Assembly: GCF_000716335.1 (NCBI RefSeq)
Contig: NZ_KL591018.1
Span: forward strand, 29,690 to 93,689
DNA from: Streptomyces sp. NRRL S-118
GTDB lineage: Bacteria > Actinomycetota > Actinomycetes > Streptomycetales > Streptomycetaceae
Reading direction: 5' to 3'
DNA length: 64,000 bases
The stretch's first letter is position 1, and every line of letters begins with the position of its first letter. Shown piece by piece: positions 7,832-17,085 of the stretch. Under the pieces are notes generated by a model that worked only from the letters and a program-made list of their open reading frames with translations, had not been told where the DNA came from and ran no database searches. The position numbers were made by a program, and so were the translations under genes.

Positions 7832-9500
7832 GCAGCGCAGCCTCGACAGTGTCGTGATCACGGTGGACGGTGCGCCGCTCGCGGCGGCGCTCTACCCCAG
7901 GATCACCCGGGTACTGGTGGAGGAGTCGGTGCACCTCCCCGACGCGTTCACCGTCCGGTTCGACGACGCCCACTTCGAGCTGTTCGACGAGGACCGCTTC
8001 CGGCCGGGCACGCACATCGAGATCGCCTTCCGCGCCGACGGCGACCCGGTCATGGTGACCGCGGGCGAGGTGACATCGGTATCGGTGACGCCTGGTGTGT
8101 CCGGGCGTCACGAACTGGTCCTCGGGGGACTCGATCTGACGCATCGTCTGACGCGCGGGCCGAAGACCCGCAGCTTCACCCGGATGTCCGACGCGGACAT
8201 CGCCTCGCGCATCGCCGGCGAGTACGGGCTGGACACCGACATCGACGCCACGGACGAGACCCGGGAGTACGTGTTGCAGGCCGGGGAGACGGACTACGGC
8301 TTCCTGCGCCGGCTGGCCGACCGGATCGGGTTCGACCTGTGGGTCGGTGACCGGACGCTGCACTTCAAGCGCCGCCCGTCCGCCCGGTCCACGGCGCCGT
8401 CGTTGCGCTGGGGCGACAACCTGCTCGACTTCACCGTCCGGTGCGCCTCGGCCGAACACTGTGACGAGGTCGTCGTCACGGCCTGGGACCCGGTGGACAA
8501 GCGGACCATCACCGGCCGTGCCACGGACCCGGACCACGGCACCGACGCACCTGTCGCCGCCGATATGGCCGACGCGGCGCGGAGGGCCTTCGGGCGGGTG
8601 TCCCGGCGAGCCGGACACGTCCCGGTGGCGAGCCAGGCGGAGGCCGACGCGTTCGCCCGGTCACTGCTGTGGCGTGCGTCCGGGGCGGAGGTGGTGCTGC
8701 GCGGCGAGGCGGTCGGCAACCCGCTGATCGCGGCGGGAGCGCAGGTGAAACTGGAGCGGGTGGGCAACCGGCTGTCCGGAACGTACCGCGTGACGGGCGT
8801 GGAACACGACTACGGCAGCGGCCGCCCGTACACCACGCGCTTCACGTGCGGGGCGAAGGACGCGGGCGAACTGGCCGATCTGCTCGGCGGCAACAGCGGG
8901 AGCGGCGGGGACGGCGCCGGAGCGGTCGGGGGGCGGCACGACGGCAAGGGGCTGACCGTCGGAGTGGTCACCAACAACGACGATCCGGAGCACCTGGGCC
9001 GGGTGAAGGTGAAGTTCCCGACGCTGTCCGGTGAGGACGAGAGCAACTGGGCCCGGGTCGCCGCCCCGGGCGCGGGCGGGCAGCGCGGTATGCAATGGCT
9101 GCCTGAGGTGGACGACGAGGTGCTGATCGGCTTCGAGTCGGGTGACAGGAATCGTCCGTTCGTGCTGGGTGGCCTGTGGAACCGCGGCGATGTGCCACCC
9201 GTACCCGCACCGACCCGGGACGGGAAGGTCACCGAGCGGCTGCTGGTCAGCCGTAAGGACCACCGTCTGGTGTTCACCGACGATCCGGCCGGCTCCGTCC
9301 GGCTGTCCCTGGGCGACGGCGACTGTGCCTTGACGCTGGAGAAGTCGGAGTCCTCCCTGGAGGCGGAGCAGACGCTGACGATCAGTGCTCGGCGGATCGA
9401 GATCAAGGCGGGGGAGAAGCTGGTACTCGGCGCACCGGAGGTCGAGGTCTCCGCACGGTCCGAGCTCAAGGCCACCGGCAACCCGATCCGGCTCAACTAG
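7824..9500 (+). CDS. eCIS spike protein, VgrG-like (gpD + gp5 OB fold)
   Basis: A 558-residue spike. The N-terminal two thirds carry the phage late-control D/VgrG fold (DADIASRIAGEYGL, LQAGETDYGFLRRLADRIGFDL, HFKRRPSARS). A Gly/Ser linker at about 355-370 leads to the OB-fold base (GVVTNNDDPEHLGRVKVKFP, WARVAAPGAGGQRGMQWLPE, DEVLIGFESGD). The C-terminus is a short repetitive beta-strand needle (LEAEQTLTISARRIEIKAGEKL) that would pierce the target. GTG start within the end of the LysM gene suggests coupled translation. Confidence 0.93.
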   Translation: MPEQRSLDSVVITVDGAPLAAALYPRITRVLVEESVHLPDAFTVRFDDAHFELFDEDRFRPGTHIEIAFRADGDPVMVTAGEVTSVSVTPGVSGRHELVLGGLDLTHRLTRGPKTRSFTRMSDADIASRIAGEYGLDTDIDATDETREYVLQAGETDYGFLRRLADRIGFDLWVGDRTLHFKRRPSARSTAPSLRWGDNLLDFTVRCASAEHCDEVVVTAWDPVDKRTITGRATDPDHGTDAPVAADMADAARRAFGRVSRRAGHVPVASQAEADAFARSLLWRASGAEVVLRGEAVGNPLIAAGAQVKLERVGNRLSGTYRVTGVEHDYGSGRPYTTRFTCGAKDAGELADLLGGNSGSGGDGAGAVGGRHDGKGLTVGVVTNNDDPEHLGRVKVKFPTLSGEDESNWARVAAPGAGGQRGMQWLPEVDDEVLIGFESGDRNRPFVLGGLWNRGDVPPVPAPTRDGKVTERLLVSRKDHRLVFTDDPAGSVRLSLGDGDCALTLEKSESSLEAEQTLTISARRIEIKAGEKLVLGAPEVEVSARSELKATGNPIRLN

Positions 9501-9556
9501 GACTCGTCAACCAGGACTCGTCAACCAGGACTCGTCAACCAGGACTCGTCAACCAG
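9501..9556 (+). repeat. four tandem copies of a 14-bp unit between spike and PAAR genes
   Basis: GACTCGTCAACCAG occurs four times head to tail without a mismatch, starting directly after the spike stop codon. It pushes the PAAR gene about 80 bases away in a cluster where other genes overlap or nearly touch. Units are not separated by spacers, so this is not a CRISPR array. It is probably a slippage-prone microsatellite and copy number may vary between strains. Confidence 0.95.
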
Positions 9557-9580
9557 GTCTCTACCAGAAGGGCACGACCC

Positions 9581-9982
9581 ATGCCACAGCCCGCCGCCCG
9601 GGAGGGCGATCCGGTGACCGGGCAGGACACGCACATCGTGCTGGTGCCGGCGCCCGGCGGGGGCACGGCCCCGGTTCCGCAGCTGCTCGCGTTCTCCGGC
9701 ACGCTCGTGTCGGGCCTGTCCCCCGACGTGCTCGTCAACGGCCGTGCGGCGGCCACGGTGGGCAGTACCGCCCGGAACACCCTGCCGCACCAGCCGCTGC
9801 CGCCGGGCCTGAGGTTCGTGAAACAGCCGGCCGACGAGGGCCGGGTGCAGACCGGCTCGCCCACGGTGCTCGTGAACGGCAAGCCGCTGGCCAGGGGGCA
9901 GGACCAGGTGGTGACCTGTTTCGACGTTCCGGGCCCGCCGTCGCTGATCACCGGCGGCTCGCCGAACGTGGTGGTCGCATGA
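9581..9982 (+). CDS. eCIS spike tip, PAAR-like protein
   Basis: A 133-residue PAAR-type tip that sharpens the spike. It has the repeated Gly/Pro/Val beta turns of the family (GDPVTGQDTHIVLVP, LSPDVLVNGRAAATVGS, GSPTVLVNGKPLARGQDQV, ITGGSPNVVVA). It sits between VgrG and gp25 as in other eCIS. The tandem repeat 9501-9556 and an AGAAGGG stretch precede the ATG. The stop overlaps the gp25 start by ATGA. Confidence 0.85.
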   Translation: MPQPAAREGDPVTGQDTHIVLVPAPGGGTAPVPQLLAFSGTLVSGLSPDVLVNGRAAATVGSTARNTLPHQPLPPGLRFVKQPADEGRVQTGSPTVLVNGKPLARGQDQVVTCFDVPGPPSLITGGSPNVVVA

Positions 9983-10377
9983 CCGATCTGATCGGATCCG
10001 GCTGGGCGTTCCCCGCGGCCCTCACCCCGGCCGGTACGGTCCGGCTGGTCGCGGGCGGCGAGGAGATCGACGCGGCGGTCCGCATGATCCTCTCCACCGC
10101 ACCCGGGGAGCGGGTGATGCGGCCGGACTTCGGCTGTGCCATGTGGGAGCAGGTGTTCGCTCCGATGAACTCCGGCACGCTCGGCCTGATCGAGCAGTGC
10201 GTGCGGGAGGCCCTGGCCCGCTGGGAGCCGCGCATCGTTCTCGAGGACGTGGCGGCCGTGAGCGACGGCGAGTCCATGGTCCGCATCGAGGTGTCGTACC
10301 GGGTGCGGGCGACCAACGACCACCGCAACCTGGTCCATCCCTTCTACGTGATTCCCGGTGAGGAGCCGACCTCGTGA
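9979..10377 (+). CDS. eCIS baseplate wedge protein, gp25-like
   Basis: A 132-residue gp25 family protein. IRMILSTAPGERVMRPDFGC and the preceding LTPAGTVRLVAGGEEIDAA match the baseplate wedge that templates sheath assembly. The usual EPRI motif is also visible (WEPRIVLEDV). Start (ATGA) and end (GTGA) both overlap the neighbours. Confidence 0.93.
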   Translation: MTDLIGSGWAFPAALTPAGTVRLVAGGEEIDAAVRMILSTAPGERVMRPDFGCAMWEQVFAPMNSGTLGLIEQCVREALARWEPRIVLEDVAAVSDGESMVRIEVSYRVRATNDHRNLVHPFYVIPGEEPTS

Positions 10378-12323
10378 CCCTGCCCGCGCCCCACCTCGAC
10401 GACCGGACCTTCCAGGACATCGTCGACGAGGCGAAACGGCGGATCGCCCTGCGCTGTCCCGAATGGACCGACCACAATGTGTCGGACCCCGGTGTGGCCC
10501 TGATCGAGCTGTTCGCCTGGATGACCGAGATGATCATCTACCGGCTCAATCAGGTGCCGGACCGCCTGTACGTGAAGTTCCTCGAACTCGTGGGCATCTC
10601 CCTGTACTCGGCCACTCCCGCCCGCACCGGCCTGCTGTTCGAACTGACCGGTCCGGCGAAGGACACCATCGTGGTGCGCAAGGGCACCCGGGTCGGCACC
10701 CAGCGGGACACCGCCGGCGATCAGATCGTCTTCATGACCGAATCGGATCTGAGGATCGTCGCCCCGGAGCTCGTCGCCTGCAGGACCCGGAGCGGGGGCG
10801 GCGACGAGGACCGCACCTCGGCGCTGGCCGCCGGCGCCGCGAGGATCGCGGTCTTCCCGTCGGCGGCCGAGGGCGACGCGCTGTATCTGGGTTTCCGGCA
10901 GGGCCTGGCCGGCAATCTGCTGCGCCTCGATGTGACGGTGGCGGACGCCCGGGGCGCGGGTGTCGACCCGAAAAGTCCGCCGCGGGTGTGGCAGAGCTGG
11001 GACGGCCGGCAATGGCAGGAGGCACGCGTGCTCGCCGACACCAGCGGCGGGTTCAACACCACGGGTCGGGTGAGCCTGCTGCTGGCCCCTGCCCACGAGC
11101 AGCTGACGGTCGGCGCGGTGACGGCGTACTGGGTCCGGTGCGTGCTGCGGCGGTCGTCCGAAAAGCAACCGACGTACGAGTCCTCGCCGCTGCTGCAGGC
11201 GCTGACGGTCACCAGTCGCGGTGGCGTGGTCAAGGCGCACCACGCGGAGGCGGCGCCCGCGGAGCTGCTGGGTACCAGCAGCGGCCGGCCGGGGCAGAGC
11301 TTCGTCGTCCGCCGGGCGCCGGTCCTGCCGCGTACCCCCGACGAGACGGTGCAGGTGGTGACGGGCCGGACCGGTGGAACGGCGGAGAGTTGGTACGAGG
11401 TCAGGGACTTCACCCGCGCCGGCCCTGAGGACAGGATCTTCACCTGGTCCGGCGCCACGGGCGAGATCCGGTTCGGTCCGAGGGTCACCGCCAGGAACGG
11501 TGAGACCCGTCAGCACGGCGCGATCCCTCCGGAGAACGCGCAGATCATGGTCACCGGCTACCGCTACGGCGGAGGCAGCCGGGGCAACGTCGGCGCCGGC
11601 AAGCTGACCGTGCTGTTGACCTCGGTCCCCCAGGTCGGTTCCGTACGCAATCTCGACCCCGCGACCGGCGGCGTCGACGCCGAGACCGTGGAGAACGCGA
11701 AGATCCGTGGACCGCTGGAGCTGCGCGGCGGCCGGCGTGCGGTCACCGCGAGGGACTTCGAGCGGCTCACCCTCGAAGGTGCGCCGGGTGTGGCGCGGGC
11801 CCGGTGCCTGCCGCCCGAGAAGCCGGGCGGGCCGGTGCGGCTGCTGGTCGTGCCGAAGGTCTTCGGTTCCCCCCGGTCCCTGGACATCGACCAGCTGAAG
11901 CCGGGACTGGACGTCGTCGAGGACATCCAGCGCCATCTCGGCGGCAGGCGGCTGCTGACCACGCAGGTGCGCGTCATGGAGCCGTACTACCAGGGCATTT
12001 CGATCAGGACTGTTGTGCGGGCGGCCTCGACGGTGCAGACGGACATGGTCCGCTCGGAGGCGGAGGAGGCGCTGTACGCGTTCATCAACCCCGTCACCGG
12101 CGGTCCGGACGGCCGTGGCTGGCCGTTCGGCCACGGGCTGTCCATCGGTGACGTGTACGCGGTCCTCAACGCGGTTCCGGGCGTCGCGGGCGTGCGGTCC
12201 GTGGAGGTGTTCAAGACCGACCTGCGAGGCGAGCGGGCTCAGGTGAACGCCCGGCAGGAAGCCCAACTCCCCGCCGGGGCACTGTTCATGTCCGACCGGC
12301 ACACGGTGGAGGTGAGCCAGTGA
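10374..12323 (+). CDS. eCIS baseplate J-like wedge protein
   Basis: A 649-residue baseplate protein of the gpJ/gp6 type: LDDRTFQDIVDEAKRRIALR and WTDHNVSDPGVALIELFAWM at the N-terminus are diagnostic of the actinobacterial eCIS/tailocin branch. It should form the outer baseplate ring with gp25 and the tail-I-like protein. GTG start overlapping the gp25 stop; its own stop overlaps the next GTG. Confidence 0.9.
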   Translation: MTLPAPHLDDRTFQDIVDEAKRRIALRCPEWTDHNVSDPGVALIELFAWMTEMIIYRLNQVPDRLYVKFLELVGISLYSATPARTGLLFELTGPAKDTIVVRKGTRVGTQRDTAGDQIVFMTESDLRIVAPELVACRTRSGGGDEDRTSALAAGAARIAVFPSAAEGDALYLGFRQGLAGNLLRLDVTVADARGAGVDPKSPPRVWQSWDGRQWQEARVLADTSGGFNTTGRVSLLLAPAHEQLTVGAVTAYWVRCVLRRSSEKQPTYESSPLLQALTVTSRGGVVKAHHAEAAPAELLGTSSGRPGQSFVVRRAPVLPRTPDETVQVVTGRTGGTAESWYEVRDFTRAGPEDRIFTWSGATGEIRFGPRVTARNGETRQHGAIPPENAQIMVTGYRYGGGSRGNVGAGKLTVLLTSVPQVGSVRNLDPATGGVDAETVENAKIRGPLELRGGRRAVTARDFERLTLEGAPGVARARCLPPEKPGGPVRLLVVPKVFGSPRSLDIDQLKPGLDVVEDIQRHLGGRRLLTTQVRVMEPYYQGISIRTVVRAASTVQTDMVRSEAEEALYAFINPVTGGPDGRGWPFGHGLSIGDVYAVLNAVPGVAGVRSVEVFKTDLRGERAQVNARQEAQLPAGALFMSDRHTVEVSQ

Positions 12324-12838
12324 GCGGCTGGCTGCTGGCCCAGCTCCCGCAGGTGATGGTCCGTGATCCGCTGCTCGCCGCGTTCGTCCTCGGGTGCGAG
12401 GAGACGGTGGACTCGGTCGGGCACCACCTCGACGACCTCGAGTACATGCTGGACATGGAGCTGGCGTCACCCGAGATGCTCGCCTACCTGGCGAGCTGGC
12501 TGGGCATCGAGCTCCAGGCGCTGACCGTCGCCGACAGCGAGGAGGGCCGGGCCGCCCAGCGGCGGCTGATCCGCGCGGTCGGCGAGAACCTCGGCAGGCG
12601 GGGCACGGCCGTCGGTCTTGAGACACTGCTCGGCGCCCTGACCGGAAGCCGTGCCGAAGTGTCCGACTCGGGCGGGGTGTTCGGACCCGACGACCGCATT
12701 CCCGCGGCGGACAACACGGTGCGCGTCGTGCTGGACCACACGGGCCGGCTGTCCGAACGGCAGATCAAGGCCGTCATCGAGGAAGAGCTGCCGATCGGCG
12801 TGGGGTACACGCTGACCATCCGGAGCGGAGGTTCATGA
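12320..12838 (+). CDS. eCIS baseplate protein, tail protein I-like
   Basis: A 172-residue protein with an N-terminal helix-rich part (LEYMLDMELASPEMLAYLASWLG) and RRLIRAVGENLGRRGTAVGLE, typical of phage tail protein I of the actinobacterial eCIS type, a wedge partner of the J-like protein. The GTG start overlaps the J stop and the stop overlaps the next start (ATGATG). Confidence 0.85.
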   Translation: MSGWLLAQLPQVMVRDPLLAAFVLGCEETVDSVGHHLDDLEYMLDMELASPEMLAYLASWLGIELQALTVADSEEGRAAQRRLIRAVGENLGRRGTAVGLETLLGALTGSRAEVSDSGGVFGPDDRIPAADNTVRVVLDHTGRLSERQIKAVIEEELPIGVGYTLTIRSGGS

Positions 12839-13182
12839 TGGACGAGTCGTTGTCCTACGACGGCGCGCTGCGCAGGCCCGGTGGTGACGAGGACGGCGCC
12901 CCCGACGGTGGTGATGATGCGCAGCCGCCCCCGAGGAAGCGGGTTCCCGGTCCCCGCTGCCCCGCATGCCACCACGGCAACCCCGCTTCCCGGGTACGCT
13001 GCGAGATCTGCGGCGAGGAGCTGTGGCCGGGCGGGGCCGCCGTCCTCGCCCCGGCGCCGCCCGCTCTCCCACTCCCGCCGGAACCGCCCGCACGCGGTGG
13101 CTCGGGGCGCGTCCTGGCGCTCGTCCTGGTCCCCGTCATCGTGATCACAGCAGTGTTCGTGCTGGCCGCGCTGCTGGACTGA
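12835..13182 (+). CDS. small zinc-ribbon protein with one C-terminal membrane segment
   Basis: A 115-residue protein. An acidic, Pro-rich N-terminus leads to CPACHHGNP..RVRCEICGEEL (about residues 42-63), a four-Cys zinc ribbon, then a Pro-rich linker and one hydrophobic helix (about 91-113, VLALVLVPVIVITAVFVLAALL) ending at the last residues. The gene is the last of the eCIS cluster and overlaps the tail-I-like gene, so it is probably co-translated. Inference: a tail-anchored protein that links the particle, or its release, to the cell membrane. It is not one of the recognised core components. Confidence 0.75.
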   Translation: MMDESLSYDGALRRPGGDEDGAPDGGDDAQPPPRKRVPGPRCPACHHGNPASRVRCEICGEELWPGGAAVLAPAPPALPLPPEPPARGGSGRVLALVLVPVIVITAVFVLAALLD

Positions 13183-13209
13183 CTGACGCGGCCTGTGTCA
13201 TCCGGTTGA

Positions 13210-13266
13210 GGCACATGGGCGCCGTCCGTATCGAATGCCGATCGATACGGACGGCGCCCATGTGCC
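13210..13266. terminator. perfect 25-bp inverted repeat closing the eCIS operon
   Basis: Arms 13210-13234 and 13242-13266 are exact reverse complements around a 7-base loop. It lies 27 bases after the last eCIS stop codon. No U-rich tail follows, as is common for streptomycete terminators. It would work in either direction and insulate the island promoters. Confidence 0.8.
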
Positions 13267-13438
13267 TTCTGTGTGAGGCGCTCACCCTGACGGTGCGGTC
13301 GCGTCGTCAGGGTCGCGCCCGGTCCACGACTTTCCCGGCGACCGGACCTGGCTGGTGATCAGCGGCACGTCGGTGTCGCGCGGATGCTTTCCGGACGACG
13401 GAGTCCCTTATCCGGCCGTGATCGTCCTTTCACGGTGC

Positions 13439-13503
13439 GGCCCCGGCCTCCCCGAGCGGCACACGGAGGGCAGACCGGGCCCCGGCCTCCCCGAGCGGCA
13501 CAC
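13439..13503. repeat. 26-bp direct repeat pair upstream of a USP gene
   Basis: The 26-base block at 13439-13464 recurs exactly at 13478-13503, 13 bases after the first copy ends. Both lie just before the operator-like site at 13531. Function unknown; it may be a duplication within the promoter region. Confidence 0.85.
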
Positions 13504-13530
13504 GCTCAGGGCGGACCGGGCCCCTCACGG

Positions 13531-13544
13531 GGGACCAGCGGCCC
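13531..13544. promoter_or_regulatory. DevR/OsdR-type operator before USP gene
   Basis: GGGAC-CAGC-GGCCC, an exact match to GGG(A/C)C-N4-G(G/T)CCC. It ends 67 bases before the ATG of the USP at 13612. Confidence 0.65.
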
Positions 13545-13611
13545 TTCGGCGGACGTCCCGCAGACAGCAGGCTGAAGGGCAACACCACCCCCTGCATCCG
13601 GAGGTCCGCCG

Positions 13612-14505
13612 ATGTCCCGCACGCTCACCGTTGGTCTCGACGGAACCCGAGTATGCCTGTCGGCGGTCCAATGGGCCGCCGCAGAGGCAGTGCGCCGCGG
13701 AGTGGGGCTGAGACTGCTGCACGTATGGGACCTGGGGCCGGACGTGCACACTCCGCTCTTCGTCCGGGGGAACGGGCACGACCGGACCGCGTGGATCCCC
13801 CGCCGCGTCGCGGGCCAGGTGCGTTCCGCACACCCCGGTTTGGAGGTGACCATCTCGCACGTCTGTGGCGATCCGGTCGATGTGCTGCGTGCTGCCGCGG
13901 CGGAGGACGAACTGCTGGTTCTCGGGTCGCGGGGGCTCGGACCCATGGCCGGATACGTCCTCGGCTCCGTGTCCCTGGCTGTCGCCGCCCGTGCGCCTCG
14001 CCCGGTCGTGCTCGTCCGCGGGGCGGAGGAGAGCAAGGGACCCCCCGGAACGCCCGCCCTCCGCGCGCCCGGCGCGACCGTCCTCGTCGGGGTCGACCTC
14101 ACCGGCGGGAACGAAGCGGTGCTGGCCTTCTCCTTCGCACACGCCGACCGGCACGGCGGCTCGGTGCAGGCCCTCCACAGCTGGAGCCCCCCGCCCTTCC
14201 ACGGAGCCGAGTCGACCCCGGCCGGGCACGCCTTGTCGGCCGAGGTGGCGGCTGCCAAGGAAGACGCTCTGGCAGAGGTGCTGGAGCCCTGGCGGCGGAC
14301 GTTCCCCCGGGTCCCGGTCACCGCGCGCTGCACCCTCGGACGCCCGGCGCATGATCTGGTCGACGCGTCACGGGGTGCGGGGCTGGTCGTCGTCGGCCGC
14401 CGCGAACGCCGATCACCAGTAGGCGTCCACCTGGGTGCCGTCACGCACGCCGTGCTGCACCACTGTCTGCCACCGGTGGCCGTGGTGCCGCACGAAGAGG
14501 CGTGA
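13612..14505 (+). CDS. universal stress protein, two USP domains
   Basis: A 297-residue tandem USP. The N-terminal domain starts TLTVGLDGT and has the ATP-binding pattern G-x2-G-x9-G-S in LGSRGLGPMAGYVLGSVS. The second domain ends VTHAVLHHCLPPVAVVPHE, with a degenerate nucleotide loop (GRRERRSPVG). Two-domain USPs of this kind are strongly induced by hypoxia in actinobacteria (for example Rv2005c-type proteins). An operator-like palindrome sits at 13531. Confidence 0.92.
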   Translation: MSRTLTVGLDGTRVCLSAVQWAAAEAVRRGVGLRLLHVWDLGPDVHTPLFVRGNGHDRTAWIPRRVAGQVRSAHPGLEVTISHVCGDPVDVLRAAAAEDELLVLGSRGLGPMAGYVLGSVSLAVAARAPRPVVLVRGAEESKGPPGTPALRAPGATVLVGVDLTGGNEAVLAFSFAHADRHGGSVQALHSWSPPPFHGAESTPAGHALSAEVAAAKEDALAEVLEPWRRTFPRVPVTARCTLGRPAHDLVDASRGAGLVVVGRRERRSPVGVHLGAVTHAVLHHCLPPVAVVPHEEA

Positions 14506-14557
14506 ACGGCCGGTTCCGCCCGGGTCGCCGCGCATGATCCCCGACCGCTGCCCAGCA

Positions 14558-14571
14558 GGGCCGAAGGGCCC
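14558..14571. promoter_or_regulatory. operator-like palindrome, distal site of the arc operon
   Basis: GGGCC-GAAG-GGCCC, part of the perfect palindrome 14557-14572. It lies 193 bases before the arcA start and pairs with the proximal site at 14683. Confidence 0.65.
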
Positions 14572-14682
14572 TGTGTGCCGAGCGAACGGGCCATCCCCAA
14601 GGGTGCTGCCCGGCCCGTGACCAGGGACTGTCGCCGCCGGGTGAGTGGGGACCCGAGTGCCAGAGTTCAAGTGCTGTTCGAG

Positions 14683-14696
14683 GGGCCCAGCGGCCC
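14683..14696. promoter_or_regulatory. operator-like palindrome, proximal site of the arc operon
   Basis: GGGCC-CAGC-GGCCC, ending 68 bases before the arcA ATG, the same spacing as the site before the USP at 13612. Confidence 0.7.
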
Positions 14697-14764
14697 CGAC
14701 CGGCGGCAGTCCCTGTGCTGCGCCACCTGCGCGCACGTTCCTTTCCCACCCTTGGGGGATCCCC

Positions 14765-15988
14765 ATGCCCTTTCACGTCGACTCCGAGACCGGCCGGCTG
14801 AAGCAGGTCATCCTGCACCGGCCGGACCTCGAACTGAAACGCCTCACGCCCACCAACAAGGACGCGCTCCTCTTCGACGACGTGCTGTGGGTCAAACGTG
14901 CCCGTGAGGAGCATGACGCCTTCGCCGATGTTCTGCGGGACCGGGGAGTCGGCGTGCACCTTCTCGCCGACCTGCTCACGGAGACCCTGTCCGCAATCGA
15001 CGCGCGGCAGCTGGTGCTGGAGCGGGTCTTCGACGAGCGGGAGTTCGGCGTCCTCGGAACCGACCGGCTGCGTGCGCATTTCGACTCCCTGGAACCGGCC
15101 GAGCTGACCGCCTCCCTCATCGGCGGCGTCACCAAGGCCGAACTGCTCGACCGCGTGGGCGCCGTACCGAGCGTACGGCTGCACGCCATGGCACCCGACG
15201 ACTTCCTCCTCGAACCCTTGCCCAACCATCTGTTCACCCGCGACACCTCCTGCTGGGTGTACGACGGCGTGAGCGTCAATCCGATGAACAAGCGCGCCCG
15301 ACGCCGGGAAACGGTCCACTTCGAAGCCATATACCGGCACCACCCCTTGTTCGAGAAGGGCGAGTTCCACCGGTGGACCGACGGCGAGGGCGCCTACCCC
15401 GCCACCATCGAGGGTGGTGACGTCCTGGTCATCGGCAACGGTGCGGTGCTCGTCGGCATGAGCGAGCGCACCACGCCGCAGGCCGTGGAGAACCTCGCAC
15501 TGCGGATGTTCGCGGCGGGTTCCGCCCGGCGGGTCGTGGCCGTCAGCCTGCCGAAGAGCCGCAGCTTCATGCACCTCGACACCGTCATGACCATGGTGAG
15601 CGCTGACACCTTCACCCGCTACGCCGGCCTCGGCATGCTTCCCTCCTCCACGATCGAACCGGGCACCGGAGGACAGGGACTGAAGGTCACCGACCACGCG
15701 CCCGGCCGGATGGACCAGGTCATCGCCGAAGCCCTGGGTCTGCCGTCCATCAACGTTCTCACCCCCAGTCAGGACGTGCGTTCCGCCGAGCGGGAGCAGT
15801 GGGACGACGGCTGCAACGTGCTGGCTGTGGAGCCCGGTGTGGTCGTGGCGTACGAACGCAACGTGACCACCAACACCTACCTGCGCAAGAGCGGGATCGA
15901 GGTCATCACGGTGCGCGGAAGTGAGCTCGGCCGCGGTCGCGGCGGTCCGCGGTGCATGAGCTGCCCCATCGAACGAGAAGCCGCCTGA
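14765..15988 (+). CDS. arcA: arginine deiminase
   Basis: A 407-residue enzyme that converts arginine to citrulline and ammonia, the first step of the ATP-yielding arginine deiminase pathway. Visible: [18 protein letters not shown] near the start, [36 protein letters not shown], the catalytic His in [11 protein letters not shown] (His 270), and the nucleophile Cys in RCMSCPIE (Cys 397). The ATG at 14765, after TTGGGGGAT, is preferred over an upstream ATG-less extension. It heads an operon with arcB, arcC and a transporter, under two operator-like sites. Confidence 0.96.
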   Translation: MPFHVDSETGRLKQVILHRPDLELKRLTPTNKDALLFDDVLWVKRAREEHDAFADVLRDRGVGVHLLADLLTETLSAIDARQLVLERVFDEREFGVLGTDRLRAHFDSLEPAELTASLIGGVTKAELLDRVGAVPSVRLHAMAPDDFLLEPLPNHLFTRDTSCWVYDGVSVNPMNKRARRRETVHFEAIYRHHPLFEKGEFHRWTDGEGAYPATIEGGDVLVIGNGAVLVGMSERTTPQAVENLALRMFAAGSARRVVAVSLPKSRSFMHLDTVMTMVSADTFTRYAGLGMLPSSTIEPGTGGQGLKVTDHAPGRMDQVIAEALGLPSINVLTPSQDVRSAEREQWDDGCNVLAVEPGVVVAYERNVTTNTYLRKSGIEVITVRGSELGRGRGGPRCMSCPIEREAA

Positions 15989-16049
15989 TCCCGCGCCCGG
16001 TCCGACCACCTCGCCTTCCTCCACCCTGCACGCAGCAAGGAGCCCGACC

Positions 16050-17051
16050 ATGTCCGTCGCCCTGCGCCACCGCCCGTTCCTGAAGGAACTGGACTTCACT
16101 CCTGAGGAGTTCCGCCACCTGCTGGACCTTTCCGCCTCCATCAAGGCCGCCCGTCGCGAAGGGAGGGAGGAGCAGCGGCTGCGCGGCAAGAACATCGCCG
16201 TCATCTTCGAGAAGACGTCGACCAGGACCCGGTGCGCGTTCGAAGTGGCCGCCCACCAGCAAGGTGCGCATGTGACCTACCTCGACCCGGCCGGCTCGCA
16301 GCTCGGGCACAAGGACTCCATCAAGGACACCGCCCGCGTCCTCGGCCGCTACTACGACGGGATCGAATACCGGGGCAGCGACCAGCGGCTGGTGGAGGAA
16401 CTGGCCCGGCACGCCGGCGTGCCGGTCTGGAACGGCCTGACGGATCAGTGGCACCCCACGCAGTCGCTCGCCGACGTGCTCACCATGTGGGAGCACACCG
16501 ACAAGCCGCTGAACCAGGTCTCCTTCGCCTACCTGGGGGACGCCAGGAACAACGTCGGCAACTCGCTGCTCGTCACCGCGGCGATGCTCGGCATGGACGT
16601 ACGCATGGTCGGGCCGCGTTCCCTGCACAACGCCCCCGGGATCGTCGACGAGGCGCGGCGGGCGGGCGCAGTCAGCGGCGCGCGGATCACCCTGACGGAG
16701 GACGTGACCGAAGGGGTCGCGGGCGTCGACTTCCTCTACACGGACGTATGGCTCTCCATGGGGGAGCCGCCGGAGATGTGGGACGAGCGCATCGCCCTGC
16801 TCAAGCCGTACCAGGTGACCACCAGGACCCTGGCGGCGACGGGCAACCCGAAGGTCAAGTTCATGCACTGCCTGCCGGCCTTCCACAACAGCGACACCAC
16901 CGTCGGCGCCAGGATCGCGGCGCGGACGGGCATGACCGCGCTGGAGGTCACCGACGAGGTCTTCGAGTCCTCGCACTCCATCGTGTTCGACCAAGCCGAA
17001 AACCGGCTCCACACCATCAAGGCGGTTCTCGTCGCCACCCTCGGCGACTGA
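16050..17051 (+). CDS. arcB: ornithine carbamoyltransferase (catabolic context)
   Basis: A 333-residue transcarbamylase. The carbamoyl-phosphate loop STRTR is at 57-61, followed by [31 protein letters not shown]; the catalytic HCLP is at 273-276. In this operon it should run backwards, splitting citrulline into ornithine and carbamoyl phosphate. AAGGAG precedes the start. Between arcA and arcC, so a catabolic rather than biosynthetic copy. Confidence 0.96.
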   Translation: MSVALRHRPFLKELDFTPEEFRHLLDLSASIKAARREGREEQRLRGKNIAVIFEKTSTRTRCAFEVAAHQQGAHVTYLDPAGSQLGHKDSIKDTARVLGRYYDGIEYRGSDQRLVEELARHAGVPVWNGLTDQWHPTQSLADVLTMWEHTDKPLNQVSFAYLGDARNNVGNSLLVTAAMLGMDVRMVGPRSLHNAPGIVDEARRAGAVSGARITLTEDVTEGVAGVDFLYTDVWLSMGEPPEMWDERIALLKPYQVTTRTLAATGNPKVKFMHCLPAFHNSDTTVGARIAARTGMTALEVTDEVFESSHSIVFDQAENRLHTIKAVLVATLGD

Positions 17052-17085
17052 GAACGGCATCACCTCGACCCCGGAGAAGAACACC

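Larger units (their letters stand above)
13183..13611. other. gene-free boundary between the eCIS cluster and the stress island
   Basis: This stretch holds the 25-bp inverted repeat (13210-13266), a weaker hairpin (13284-13313, ACCCTGACG with CGTCAGGGT), a direct repeat (13439-13464 and 13478-13503) and the operator-like palindrome at 13531-13544. No convincing coding frame was seen. Confidence 0.8.

Noticed and set aside
9501..9556. CRISPR array
   Set aside because: The 14-bp units are directly adjacent with no spacers and no cas genes are present.
10344..12626. Minus-strand frame of 760 codons opposite the eCIS baseplate genes
   Set aside because: Arg/Pro/Gly-rich shadow of gp25, J-like and tail-I-like genes.
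13267..13435. Possible small RNA or riboswitch after the eCIS terminator
   Set aside because: Only one weak hairpin (13284-13313) is seen; no conserved riboswitch core could be recognised.
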